From Hygrophila difformis (lineage: Eukaryota > Streptophyta > Magnoliopsida > Lamiales > Acanthaceae), in the NCBI GenBank assembly GCA_030278955.1, contig JAOANR010000005.1:1159431-1223430 (forward strand): 64,000 bases of DNA. The letters are read 5' to 3'. Of the stretch, positions 1 to 10,521 are shown one piece after another. The notes under the pieces were generated by a model. That model made no database searches. It was given only the letters and a program-made list of their open reading frames with translations, and was not told the origin of the DNA. Made by a program: the position numbers and the translations under genes. How positions within the stretch are numbered: the first letter of the stretch is position 1; each line of letters starts with the position of its first letter.

Positions 1-190
1 AAGCCAACAACTTGCGCCTAATACCCTCCCCCATCCATCCCCAGATCTCCTTAAATGTACACTACACCCAACTTGTGTTTGTTGTAAGTGTGAAACACAA
101 CACTTTATTGGTGATGACTGACGATGAGGGATTATGAATGAGACGTAGGTATCATCTACTAATAGTACTAGCTAGTACTAATAATGAAAG

Positions 191-258
191 CCTCCTCTCC
201 TCTCCTCTCCTTTCCTCTCATCTCCTCTCCTCTCATCTCCTCTCATCTCCTCTCTCCT
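191..258. repeat. CT-rich polypyrimidine tract (imperfect CTCCT/CATCT repeats)
   Basis: About 68 bases are almost purely pyrimidine on the plus strand, built of short CTCCT units with occasional CATCT variants. Such tracts are common near plant promoters, but no adjacent gene is visible. Confidence 0.85.
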
Positions 259-437
259 GCAATTATTAATTACTAGTATGAGTGAAACCAAGACCTTAAT
301 TGGTGGATGACTGAGCTACTAGATAGGGATCAGATATCAACAAACAATTACACAAATCAACGCATGCATTGCATTACACGTGTAAATGTAAAACACTAAA
401 CATCATTATATTTAATTTAGACGACGTAGAAGATGAT

Positions 438-439
438 GG

Positions 440-474
<35 letters not shown>

Positions 475-480
475 AATAAT
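438..480. repeat. ATC/TCA trinucleotide microsatellite
   Basis: About twelve uninterrupted TCA units, ending in two AAT units. A simple-sequence repeat with no coding context. Confidence 0.95.
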
Positions 481-1110
481 ACTTGGAGAAGAGGCCTGCC
501 TGATATACTATTAATTAGATTGAGTGAGGATGATGAGGTATACCAGTACCCCTGGACTAGCTGCTAGCTACTGCAAACACTCCCATCTTCCATTCCATAC
601 CTGCAGCATGCTCTATATCTCCTCCTCATACACTCCCATATCATATCATATCATCTCATCTCACTCAGACTCACCACTGTATCTGTATGTAGGAGGGGTC
701 ATTAAGAGGCTAATAACCTCTTTTATTTGTCTATGGTTACTTATACACTTATACTACTACATGGTCATAGGTTATAGTCCACACAGATTACTACACTACA
801 GTTATACAGATCGATAATACTACTAATATGTAGTACAGTAGTAGCACATCCCATACCATGCGCATATCCAGATTCCAGGAGTTAGCTACCTTTTAATTTA
901 GGCTGGCTGCATTACTTACTGATGAATGAATGTCTTTGGAAACAGTATCACTTCTATATATATTCTATATAATCATACTATATGCTCCTTTTTTTCTCTG
1001 CTGGAATGGAATCCGATTCTATGGCACATAAAGCTCGAGCCTGCCTTAGTGCATGCTATTTTGTTTTCATATTCTCTGTGAATGTGATTCACGCATGACA
1101 TGGTGGCTCG

Positions 1111-1406
1111 TGTTATATAATATATGTAACTATGTATGGATGGCATATACTATATATGTATGGTGAAATTTATATAATACTAGTGTAATGGTATTATTCA
1201 AAGAACAAGTAAATGTAATGAATTGGGAGAAAGAAAACTAAATGTAGTTAGTCTTGAATGATACAAATATACACTATATTTATAGACAAAAATAAGCCCA
1301 TAGCCAACTTTGGAGAAGTCAAAAATGGTGCACAAACATCATTTATGATGAAATCAAAATGTCAATATTTGCACACACAATCTATGTGTGTCAAGATTTC
1401 ATCACA
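1111..1406 (-). repeat. Copia 3' LTR
   Basis: 296 bp, TG...CA ends, base-for-base the same as 6298-6593 as far as I can read. Being on the left, it is the 3' LTR of the minus-strand element. Confidence 0.97.
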
Positions 1407-1539
1407 CTCCCCCTTGATGTTTTGTGCAAAGAATATGCCTCGTTAAAACCTTACTAGGAAAAAACCCAGTGGGAAAAAATCCTAGTGAAGGAAAAAGAGT
1501 ACAGTATTCTTGTATTCAGTGTTCCCCCTGATTTGGACA

Positions 1540-4266
1540 TTATTTTAAATCTCGAAGCCGCCACATTCCAATTTTCTTCACGAGCTTCTCGAACATTGCA
1601 GTCGGCAATGCCTTGGTAAATAAATCCGCCAAATTATTTTCTGATCGAATTTGTTGTACATCGATTTCACCATTCTTTTGAAGATCATGAGTGTAGAAGA
1701 ATTTTGGTGAAATATGCTTCGTTCTATCTCCTTTGATATAACCCCCTTTCAACTGGGCTATACAAGCCGAATTATCTTCAAATAAAATTGTTGGGGGCAT
1801 TTGTGGTTCATTGATTAAACCACAACTCTTCAATATATGTTGGGTCATTGACCTCAACCAAACGCATTCTCGACTTGCCTCATGGATCGCTAATATTTCG
1901 GCATGATTAGAAGAAGTAGCAGTTAGAGTCTGCTTCATTGACCTCCAAGAGATAGCAGTTCCACCACACGTAAAGATATAGCCTGTTTGAGATTTGGCTT
2001 TGTGTGGGTCTGATAAATAACCTGCATCGGCATAGCCGATTAACTCATGTCGAGAGTCATTTGGGTAAAATAACCCAAGGTCAACTGTTCCTTGGAGATA
2101 GCGAAGAATGTGCTTTATGCCCTTCCAATGTCGTTGAGTAGGGCAAGAACTGAATCTTGCGAGTAAATTAACTGCAAATGCGATATCAGGTCGCGTGCTA
2201 TTTGCAAGATACATTAGCGCGCCAATTGCGCTTAAATATGGCATTTTTGGGCCAAGTTGCTCTTCATTATCTTCTTTTGGCCTAAATGGATCCTTTGCAG
2301 GATCAAGTGCCCGAACGACCATTGGATTATTTAGCGGATGAGCATAATCCATTCGAAATTGCTTTAATACCTTTTGGGTATAAGCTGATTGATGAACGAA
2401 TATGCCTTTTTCCAAATGCTCAATTTGTAGCCCAAGGCAAAATTTCATTTTCCCGAAATCTTTGATTTCGAACTCCTTTTTCAGATATTCGACCGCCTTT
2501 TTCAACTCTTCAGGAGTTCCAATTAGATTTAAATCGTCAACATAGACTGCGACGATCACAAATTCTGACCCATTTTTCTTTATAAATACACAAGGGCTGA
2601 TCGGGTCATTTGTATAGCATTCCTTTATCAAACTTTCACTGAGGCGGTTGTACCACATTCGGCCTGATTGCTTGAGCCCATACAACGATTTTTGCAGTTT
2701 GATGGAATAAGTTTCTCTGGGTTTTGAATTGCAAGACTCAGGTAATTTAAACCCTTCAGGTATTTTCATATAAATATCATTTTCCAATGAGCCATATAAA
2801 TATGCAGTAACAACATCCATCAGCCTCATTTCGAGATTTTCTCGTACTGCTAGACTCATTAGATACCTGAATGTTATTCCATCCATAACTGGGGAATATG
2901 TTTCCTCAAAATCAATTACCGGTCGTTGTGAAAAACCTTGGGCTACAAGCCTTGCCTTATATTTGGCAATTTTATTATTTTCATTTCTTTTTCTCACAAA
3001 CACCCATCTGTAGCCAACATACTTCACATTTTTCGTTGTTTGGACAATAGGGCCGAATACTTTTCGTTTATTCAATGAATCTAGTTCAGACTGAATCTCA
3101 TCTTTCCATGTTGGCCAATCATTTCTTTTCCGACATTCTTCAACTGATCTTGGTTCAGGATCCTCGTTATTTTCCATTACATCGAGTGCAACGTTGTATG
3201 CAAAAGCATTATCAACGTTTGTTTCTTTTCGGTTCCAACATTTCCCAGTATTGATATAATTGAAAGAAGTTTCAAAAACTTCATTTTCTTCTGGGTGAAT
3301 ATTTTCAGGTTCAACCTTTTCGGAGGTTGAATCAATTTCTCCTTCGGGAGTATCATCGGTGATAGATTTATCACCCATATGGATAATTTTTCTCTTTCGT
3401 GGATTTTTATCCTTGGAACCCAAATGCCTACCACGCTTCAGGCGTGCAGTAGGTTCATTTGCACTCGGAATATACCCTTCTGGGACATTAATATTGGCTG
3501 GTGCATTTGCTGCATCATTTATATATGATTTTGTGACTTTAGCAGCATCATTAAAAGCATCGGGTAATTGATTTGCAATTCCCTGCAAATGCACAATTCT
3601 TTGAACTTCAAGTTCGCATTGCCTTGTACGAGGATCAAGGAAATCAAATGGACTTTGCCAAGATATTTCCTTTTTCAGTTGATCATTTCCTCCCCCTAAT
3701 GTCGGGAATTGAGTTTCATCAAAATGACAGTCTGCAAATCTTGCAATAAATAAATCACCCGTTTTTGGCTCAAGATATTTAATAATCGAGGGTGATTCAT
3801 ACCCGACATATATGCCCAACCTTCTTTGAGGTCCCATTTTTGTGCGTTGTGGTGGCGCAATCGGTACATAAACCGCACACCCAAAAATTCGCAAGTGTGA
3901 TATATTGGGCTCCTTTCCAAACACAATTTGTGTAGGGGAGTAGCTATGATAGCTTGTCGGCCTTATTTTCACAAGTGCGGCAGCATGCAATATAGCATGT
4001 CCCCAAGCAGAAATAGGGAGTTTTGATTTCATTAACAAGGGTCTTGCAATTAATTGCAATTGCTTAATAAATGATTCTGCCAGACCATTTTGCGTGTGCA
4101 CATGAGGCACAGGATGTTCAACAGTAATTCCAATCGACATGCAGAAATCATCAAATGCATGTGATGTATATTCTCCAGCATTATCAAGGCGTATTTTCTT
4201 TATCGGATGATCTGGAAACTGTGCTCGCAATTTTATAATTTGTGCAAGTAATCTTGCGAATGCCAA
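1540..4266 (-). pseudogene. Copia pol 3' part: integrase C-terminal half, reverse transcriptase, RNase H
   Basis: This 908-codon frame carries the second and third integrase catalytic positions (Asp in IRLDNAGEYT near residue 28, Glu in NGLAESF near residue 65) and the Ty1-type RT with the active-site motif YVDDLNLIG near residue 575. The copia RNase H follows (YADAGYLSDP, SSNHAEILA, FEDNSACIAQLKGG) and ends with the usual ADLFTKALP tail. Its true N-terminus lies in the upstream frame 4233-5012: the two frames overlap by about 34 nt, and a few conserved residues after the first catalytic Asp are missing, so a small deletion has shifted the frame. RT and RNase H are otherwise intact. As it stands the copy cannot make a full integrase. 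Confidence 0.93.
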
Positions 4267-5012
4267 ACGTGTGACCAGCGTGATGACGCATCAATTAATA
4301 CCATAAAGTATTTGAAAGGTCCACACGGTGGATCAATAGGTCCACATATATCGCCTTGAATTCTTTCTAGGAATGTAGGGGATTCAATTCCCACTTTTAC
4401 TGGAGATGGTCTGGTTACCAATTTCCCTTGTGAACAGGCTGCACAATTGAACTCATTTGGGTTCAATATCATTTGCCTTTTCAATGTATGGCCATTTGAA
4501 TTTTCAATAATCCGCCTCAGCATTACACTGCCAGGATGCCCAAGTCTATCGTGCCAGGTAATAAATTCACTAGTAGCTTTCAAGCATACTAGGTTATGTA
4601 TTTCTGCGGCACATATTTTTGTATAGTATAAGCCAGAGGAGTAACATGACAATTTTTCATTCACAAATTTTTTGCCATTTTCAATTCGAGTTATCAAAAG
4701 ATACTCGTGATCTGCCTCTTTTGAAGTTTCAATGTGATATCCATTTTTTCGAATATCATTGAAGCTCAGTAAATTTCTTCGAGCTTTGCGTGAGAACAAG
4801 GCATTTTCAATTGCCATTTTTGTCCCTTCAGGGAGAAATATAACAGCTCTACCGGAGCCTTCAATGCATTTTGCATTACCGCTTATAGTTTTCACTGCGG
4901 TCTTTTCCAATTTTAAATTGGAGAAATAGCTTTTGCTTTTCAAAATGCTATGCGTTGTTGCACTGTCAATGAGGCAGATATCATCTCCGACTTTTGAATT
5001 TCCAGCATTCAT
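4233..5012 (-). pseudogene. Copia protease and N-terminal integrase
   Basis: This 259-codon frame starts with a copia aspartic protease (LIDSATTHSIL, Asp-Ser-Ala in place of Asp-Ser-Gly, typical of this superfamily). A GAG-pre-integrase segment with the HHCC zinc-binding pattern follows (HDRLGHPG ... CAACSQGK, residues about 155-195), then the first integrase catalytic Asp (QGDICGP). It loses frame after SSRWSHV at about 4250. A protease start codon is not needed if this was once one polyprotein with gag; an in-frame ATG lies at 5012. Confidence 0.92.
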
Positions 5013-5179
5013 TTCTTTACAAGAATATAAGAATGTTATTAAACATCAGCAATATAAATATTATTAATGCAAAAGCATATTTATATTATACATGGATCAT
5101 AAAAGGGAAGTACAAGATATCATTATTTATATTAAACAGGAATTATAAAAGATAAGTACAAAATATATATAGCTATATA
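5013..5179 (-). other. AT-rich spacer between copia gag and protease frames
   Basis: 167 bp of strongly AT-rich sequence with several stop codons separate the gag stop (5180) from the protease frame. Most copia elements have one continuous gag-pol frame. The spacer could be a degenerate region, or an intron or regulated junction. I see no strong consensus donor and acceptor, so I leave it unassigned. Confidence 0.5.
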
Positions 5180-6217
5180 TTATTTAGTAACAGTATCTGG
5201 CTCAACAAAATCATCGGCTTCCAGGTGCGTGATATTATCATTTAATATATCATCATAAGTATCATCGTGGACATTATGGTGTGCTTCAACACCTGGTCTT
5301 TCTTTTCGTTTCGAGGCCTGATACAGTTCAGCTAAGTATTTAGCTGTGTGGCATGTTTGAGCCATATGGCTTTTAATTCCACAACGATCACAAATTTCAT
5401 CATTTTGTTTATGCTTTCTTGCATAATTTCTTTGTTGTGGTTTGTAAGGCCTCCTGGTATCATATCTGCGATTTTGCTCAAATCGAGGCTTATTTCGATA
5501 ATTATTTTGACGAGATGATTCACCTCTGCCTCGATTGTGATACCGGTTTTGGCCACGATCATCATTTTGATTTTTAAAGTGCCAACGATCACGCACATAT
5601 TTCGATGATTGAACCGCGTTCACCTCAGGGAACGGTTTTGCACCTGCGGGCCTAGATTCATGATTTCTCAACAACAATAGGCTGTTTTGTTCAGCCAATA
5701 ATAAGCAGGTGATAAGATCAGAATATCTCTGAAAACCTTTTTGACGGTATGTTTCACTCAATACTGAGTTTTTAGCATGAAACGTAGAATACGTTTTTTC
5801 AAGCATTTCTGCTTCAGATATCTTTTGCCCACATAATTGCAATTGGGGCGTAATTTTGAACACAACGGAATTATATTCCCGGACTGTTTTGAAGTCCTGA
5901 AGTCTCAGGTTTGTCCAGTCATCAAGGGCTTTTGGAAGCACCGTCTTTTTAAGATTATCATATCTTTCTTTCAGCTTTTCCCACAATGCCAGTGGGGATT
6001 CCACAGTCACGTACTCCATTTTAAGTGCCTCTTCGATATGATGACACAAGAAAATCATGGCTTTTGCCTGATTTTGATGGCTGGGATTTTTGCCTTCAGC
6101 AATAGTATCTTCCAGACCCATTGAAGTAAGATGCATTTTCACATCTCGGGCCCAGGACATATAATTGCTTCCTTCAACGGTTAAGGGAGCAAATTCTTGC
6201 TTTGCAAGGTTAGCCAT
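5180..6217 (-). CDS. Copia Gag (UBN2/gag-polypeptide family)
   Basis: 345 aa, a complete frame from ATG. The N-terminal part (residues 1-200) matches the plant copia gag-polypeptide (UBN2) family, with the pattern VEGSNYMSWARDVKMHL followed by ALWEKLKERYD and LRLQDFKTVREYNS. A basic Arg/Asn-rich stretch (residues 210-270) leads to a single CCHC zinc knuckle (CDRCGIKSHMAQTCH, about residues 277-291) for RNA binding. An acidic tail follows. It would form the virus-like particle that packages element RNA. It starts 80 bp inside the 5' LTR boundary and ends at a stop well short of protease, so gag is made alone unless the junction is spliced or bypassed. Confidence 0.93.
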   Translation of the reverse strand: MANLAKQEFAPLTVEGSNYMSWARDVKMHLTSMGLEDTIAEGKNPSHQNQAKAMIFLCHHIEEALKMEYVTVESPLALWEKLKERYDNLKKTVLPKALDDWTNLRLQDFKTVREYNSVVFKITPQLQLCGQKISEAEMLEKTYSTFHAKNSVLSETYRQKGFQRYSDLITCLLLAEQNSLLLLRNHESRPAGAKPFPEVNAVQSSKYVRDRWHFKNQNDDRGQNRYHNRGRGESSRQNNYRNKPRFEQNRRYDTRRPYKPQQRNYARKHKQNDEICDRCGIKSHMAQTCHTAKYLAELYQASKRKERPGVEAHHNVHDDTYDDILNDNITHLEADDFVEPDTVTK

Positions 6218-6297
6218 AATCTTATTGAAAGTTTTGGAATAAGAAATTATACCTCAAATTCTGGTAATTCGGGCAGAGTCTACTCGTGCTGATAACG

Positions 6298-6593
6298 TGT
6301 TATATAATATATGTAACTATGTATGGATGGCATATACTATATATGTATGGTGAAATTTATATAATACTAGTGTAATGGTATTATTCAAAGAACAAGTAAA
6401 TGTAATGAATTGGGAGAAAGAAAACTAAATGTAGTTAGTCTTGAATGATACAAATATACACTATATTTATAGACAAAAATAAGCCCATAGCCAACTTTGG
6501 AGAAGTCAAAAATGGTGCACAAACATCATTTATGATGAAATCAAAATGTCAATATTTGCACACACAATCTATGTGTGTCAAGATTTCATCACA
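6298..6593 (-). repeat. Copia 5' LTR
   Basis: Second copy of the 296-bp LTR, directly followed by the GCTCG target duplication at 6594-6598. It would carry the promoter for the minus-strand transcript. Confidence 0.97.
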
Positions 6594-6637
6594 GCTCGAA
6601 ATTTTTCACTTGCACACAATTTAAATTAGACATTTCT

Positions 6638-6639
6638 TT

Positions 6640-6664
<25 letters not shown>
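6638..6664. repeat. AT dinucleotide microsatellite
   Basis: About 12 AT units just right of the copia insertion. Confidence 0.9.
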
Positions 6665-6670
<6 letters not shown>

Positions 6671-7034
6671 CTAATAAGCGGTACAATTGTGCAGTTGTGC
6701 GTTTAGTAAAAAAAAAATCGAGATTCATGCGCCTAAATTGCTGTCTGTGGAGACACATTAGATTATACTACACATACGACAAGTATCAGAATTATCCTCA
6801 GGTAAGACTATCTTATCGAACATGCCCAATGAGGGAATCGATTACTAGAAATACAGCATGGAAGACGGGACATATGGAAAATTAACGAGGGACTGCGAAA
6901 GATTGAAAAAAAAAAAAAAAAAAAGCAGATGGCATTGCAAAAAGGCAAAAAGAAATGTTGCAACTTGCAATATAACTTCATTTTTCCAATAACGAATCTT
7001 TTTCTATTGTTCTCAACTCAGACTACTTCTATTA

Positions 7035-7284
7035 CTCCACCTGTCCCAACTAAGATGTCATATTTGACTTCTGCACACAATCCAATACACTTTTTTCATC
7101 AATAATATCTCAAAATATATACAAACAAAAATTATGTAAAATATATATTCGAAAATTATATAATTAAATGAATCTAACAAGACTAAACTCGACTATTCTT
7201 TTAATTATATACTTACAATAATATTGAGTCAAAGTTGAACAATGAACCGTGTCAAAAAGCCAAGCAGGACATCTAAGACGGGAG
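7035..7284. mobile_element. Stowaway-like MITE
   Basis: A 250-bp AT-rich element. The termini CTCCACCTGTCCC and (reverse strand) CTCCCGTCTTAGATGTC form imperfect inverted repeats, flanked by TA on both sides (7033-7034, 7285-7286), the Tc1/mariner target site. It has no coding capacity. Confidence 0.85.
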
Positions 7285-7286
7285 TA

Positions 7287-8020
7287 TAATATTGACAACC
7301 CTAGTAACAATAAAAATAGCTAGCAACAAACAACTTGATCCCAAATTGAATGGTAGAGTTAAAAGCAACCAACACTTCGTATGTTATTTATTGGTGGGGG
7401 GATAAGAGGATGCAACAAGCATATTGATCATCACCTGTGCAAAATTTGCAGCGTGGGCAAACATTGTCCATTACAAGTTCTACATGAGATAAGAAGAAGC
7501 AGGAAAAGAGTAGGCAAGGAACATGCACACTTAAAATGTTATTAAACCAGCCATTCTTTGCAAATTTACACTTCACTACACCATAATCTGCAGCAAGGTT
7601 GTCCAGGCCTCAAGGAAATTTACATCACCTACAAACAAGAAGAGCCAACTGCGTAAGGAGGTAAGATAGAGAAACAAGTACGCACTAATTCTGACTGAGA
7701 ACTTTCCAAGAAACTAAAACAAGGTAAACTTATAGGCACAATGGTGAGACACAATAATTGGTCTATCTAATGGGGTACATTTAGTTTGAACAAGAAGCGA
7801 TGAAATTACAGTTTTGTTCCAAGATTATGAAATCCAAATACCACTAAAGTAATAATGAAACAATGCATCCTAAACCAAGTTCCAATGACGTGTATCGCAA
7901 TATCAGTGCATTCACCACCATGTGCTAAAGTAGTCCAAAATGCTTATAATTTAGCACCTCAGTTTCACCACCAGCAGGTTTTACAGATTGAAATACTCTA
8001 TCACTTTATTCTAGATCATA
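7287..8020. other. Intergenic DNA, possible 3' UTR sequence of a minus-strand gene
   Basis: No ORF with a recognisable domain. A minus-strand TTTGTAG/GTGATG acceptor-like site near 7635 could mark a 3' UTR exon of the RING gene further right, but this is speculation without transcript data. Confidence 0.4.
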
Positions 8021-8028
8021 GTTCTGTC

Positions 8029-8837
8029 CATAGTAGTCAATAGCGCTGCTACAGCGCGCTATACTATAGCGGAGCAGATTTGTGGTTAGGCGCTACAGCC
8101 GCCGCGCCGCCACATTTTCCAAATAGCGGCCATAGCGGGTGGCGCCCAGGTCGCGTCGGGCGCTACAGCCGCCACGCTCCGCCATATTTTCCAAATAAAA
8201 GCCTTAGCGGGCGGCACTACAGTTAGAAGACGAATTAGGCTCGCAGAGAATTTAAGTTATTAGTTTTTAGTACAGAAGCATTTGCATTGGAAGACTGGAT
8301 GAGAGAACGGTTTCTTTGAGGAGAGGGAAGCCAATATATTAATAGTATTTACTTTGGGTTGTGGGTCTGGATGAGACTAACAGACTCTTCAACAATAAAT
8401 ATAATTAGAAAAATTAAAAATAATGCTCTTTCTTCCCTATTCAAATCTAGCTGCTTTGTACGAAGCGAAGTCAAGGGTTCAGCATTTAAAGGAGTATATG
8501 CATGTCATCGTGCTCACTCACTTTCCTAAATAAAGAAGGGGGGAACTTCTCTACAACTTCTGTCCAGATTTCAGCTTATTTTTCTTCCTATTTCCCTACT
8601 TTTTTTTCCTTCATTATTCTTCCCTTTGTGGCAATATCTATAATTTATGTGAGATTGTTCTACTTTAAAACATAGTTATGGGATTAATTAGGATAATTTT
8701 CAAGTATTTTGAATGTAATTACACATTTTTAACATATTATAAAATTTTCAAATAGCGGTTTTCCCGCTATGCGCTATTCCGCTATAGCATTTTTGGGGTT
8801 CACCGCTACTGGCCGCTATCCGCTATTGACTACTATG
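8029..8837. mobile_element. Non-autonomous hAT-type DNA transposon
   Basis: An 809-bp element with an exact 8-bp target duplication GTTCTGTC at 8021-8028 and 8838-8845. The terminal inverted repeats begin CATAGTAGTCAATAGCG at both ends. Subterminal zones (8040-8220 and 8755-8830) are dense in TAGCG/CGCTA motifs in both orientations, the arrangement expected of hAT transposase binding sites. The middle is AT-rich with no transposase frame, so it must depend on an autonomous hAT element. Confidence 0.93.
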
Positions 8838-8845
8838 GTTCTGTC

Positions 8846-9506
8846 CTTACTGCATACCTCAAGTTCTTCCACTAGAACGAGGGTATTCGCTAGATTTTTC
8901 TTTCTTTCTTTCTTTCTTTTATTTTTTATTTTTCTTTTGCCAATAAAGGTTGCTAGCTAGATATTCTGAGGTATTGCTGTGCATCCCAATCATTCATATA
9001 TAACAAGCAATAGCAGCTCATGAAAGGAGTCCAAGCAATTGAGTTATCATTAAGGAAATAATTAGGTTCACTCAAGGTATTCCGAACTAAACAAGGGGAT
9101 TCAGTCTAGCTACTGCACAGCCATTAAATTAACACTTTGAACTACTTGTTTTCTTTAAACAACTCAATTCCAACATCAAAGATTGTGTGATAGTATTGAG
9201 TCAAACCCCTTTACAAAACAAAACTGAATGGAATGAAGATCCATTTATTTGATAGATTAACCAGAATAAAAAAATCACCAGTAGGAAAAGGATAAAAGAA
9301 AATTCAGTTAGAATCACACGACTTAGTTTAACCTAGAAAAACAAACTTAACAGAGCACGCCAAAGGTACTGAACAAAATCCGTAGCAATCAGCTGGGAAA
9401 CTCATCAGGGTGCAAAGTTAGTCGCCAGGTACATTTTTCTTCATTTGCCCCTTTAAGGCTAACATTTGGAAGCAATGCTAACCGATACACTAATTTTTCA
9501 ACTCAC

Positions 9507-9549
<43 letters not shown>

Positions 9550-10521
9550 ACCATTCACAACAGCTTCCGGCTAAATTCGGGAACTATGCCAAAAGTTATA
9601 TTAGTTGACACTTGATACACTAATGTTCTCAAGTGTAATATAAACCCCTCAGCTGAAGTAGCACATTGCAAGTATGGTTTATTGCTGTGAAAGTGAAAAT
9701 TTTAGCCAAACTTGTACATCATATCAATTCATCCCAACTGGCTTCTACCTTTTGGTATCTACTGGAATAAATCAGTTATCTGGCCAATAGTCAATAGCCA
9801 AGAAGTATATGTCAAACTTCTGAGTTCTGATACAGAGGAATAAATAGTACAAAAAAGAATCCAATATACTCCTTACTCCAATCCTCATGGTTCCTAAGTC
9901 ATGCATGCTAGCACAATGGTCAATGGGTAAGTGCTAAGAAAGTAAATGTTCAAACTACTGACTAATTGTGCACATACAGGGGGTGTAAAAAGTAGATTTG
10001 AGCCAAAAAAAAAAAAAAAAAGTTATGGCTTGCTTTCCCAAAGTTATGATAGCAAACAATTGAGCAACAGTACAAGCCACACATCATGCCATTCAGTAAA
10101 GACAAAGGCATACGCGTAAAACAAGACGGAACAGTCCAACAAACTTCAAAGGTCAGAAACAAACTTCATTAACAACCACCTGTAGATCTAACCATTAACA
10201 TTTCAGAAGAAACTACATTTAACATCAAATACTAAAAAATAATGACAAAGAATTCCTTCCCACAAGTAATTGGGTTGCATTGATTCTAGCCAATGAAGAA
10301 CCGCAAACAGATAGATACAAATATCACATGGCAGCCTCCCATCAAACGTCAAGAATTGAATTATTGAAACCCAACAAATACATGAAGTCCTGATGTAACG
10401 TGAAATGCGATTGAAGTCATTACGGAATCAAAGCAAGCAAAAGTAACAAAGTAGTGACTAAATTGTACCTCGAATATCCACCAAAACAAAACCAAGATCC
10501 AATAAGCACCATACAGGAACT
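8846..10521. other. Intergenic and probable 3' flank of the RING gene
   Basis: No gene found. It holds a TTTC microsatellite (8896-8921), a TA microsatellite (9509-9547) and an A-run near 10004-10021. A minus-strand GAG/GTACAA donor-like site near 10468, 50 bp past the RING stop codon, would fit a 3' UTR intron but is unproven. Confidence 0.6.
9509..9547. repeat. TA dinucleotide microsatellite
   Basis: About 18 TA units with one interruption. Confidence 0.9.

Larger units (their letters stand above)
1..1105. other. Intergenic DNA left of the copia element
   Basis: No supportable gene. The one moderate ORF (524-817, plus) is rich in Tyr, Ser and His with no domain, and lies in low-complexity sequence. 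The stretch holds a CT-rich tract and an ATC microsatellite, listed separately; the rest is AT-rich and featureless to me. Confidence 0.7.
1111..6593 (-). mobile_element. Ty1/copia LTR retrotransposon, full length with broken coding region
   Basis: The element is 5,483 bp, bounded by 296-bp direct LTRs that start TGTTA and end CA and read as identical by eye. The target duplication GCTCG is exact at 1106-1110 and 6594-6598. It runs on the minus strand. The primer-binding segment next to the 5' LTR (6281-6297, minus) reads CGTTATCAGCACGAGTA, resembling tRNA-iMet-type sites. The purine tract next to the 3' LTR is 1407-1416 (minus, CAAGGGGGAG). Internal order is gag, protease, integrase, RT, RNase H, which is the copia order. 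Identical LTRs mean a recent insertion, although integrase is interrupted near 4250 and gag is separated from protease by an AT-rich spacer. Confidence 0.97.

Noticed and set aside
524..817. 97-codon ORF on the plus strand
   Set aside because: Composition (Tyr/Ser/His) follows the local low-complexity DNA; no domain, no upstream signals.
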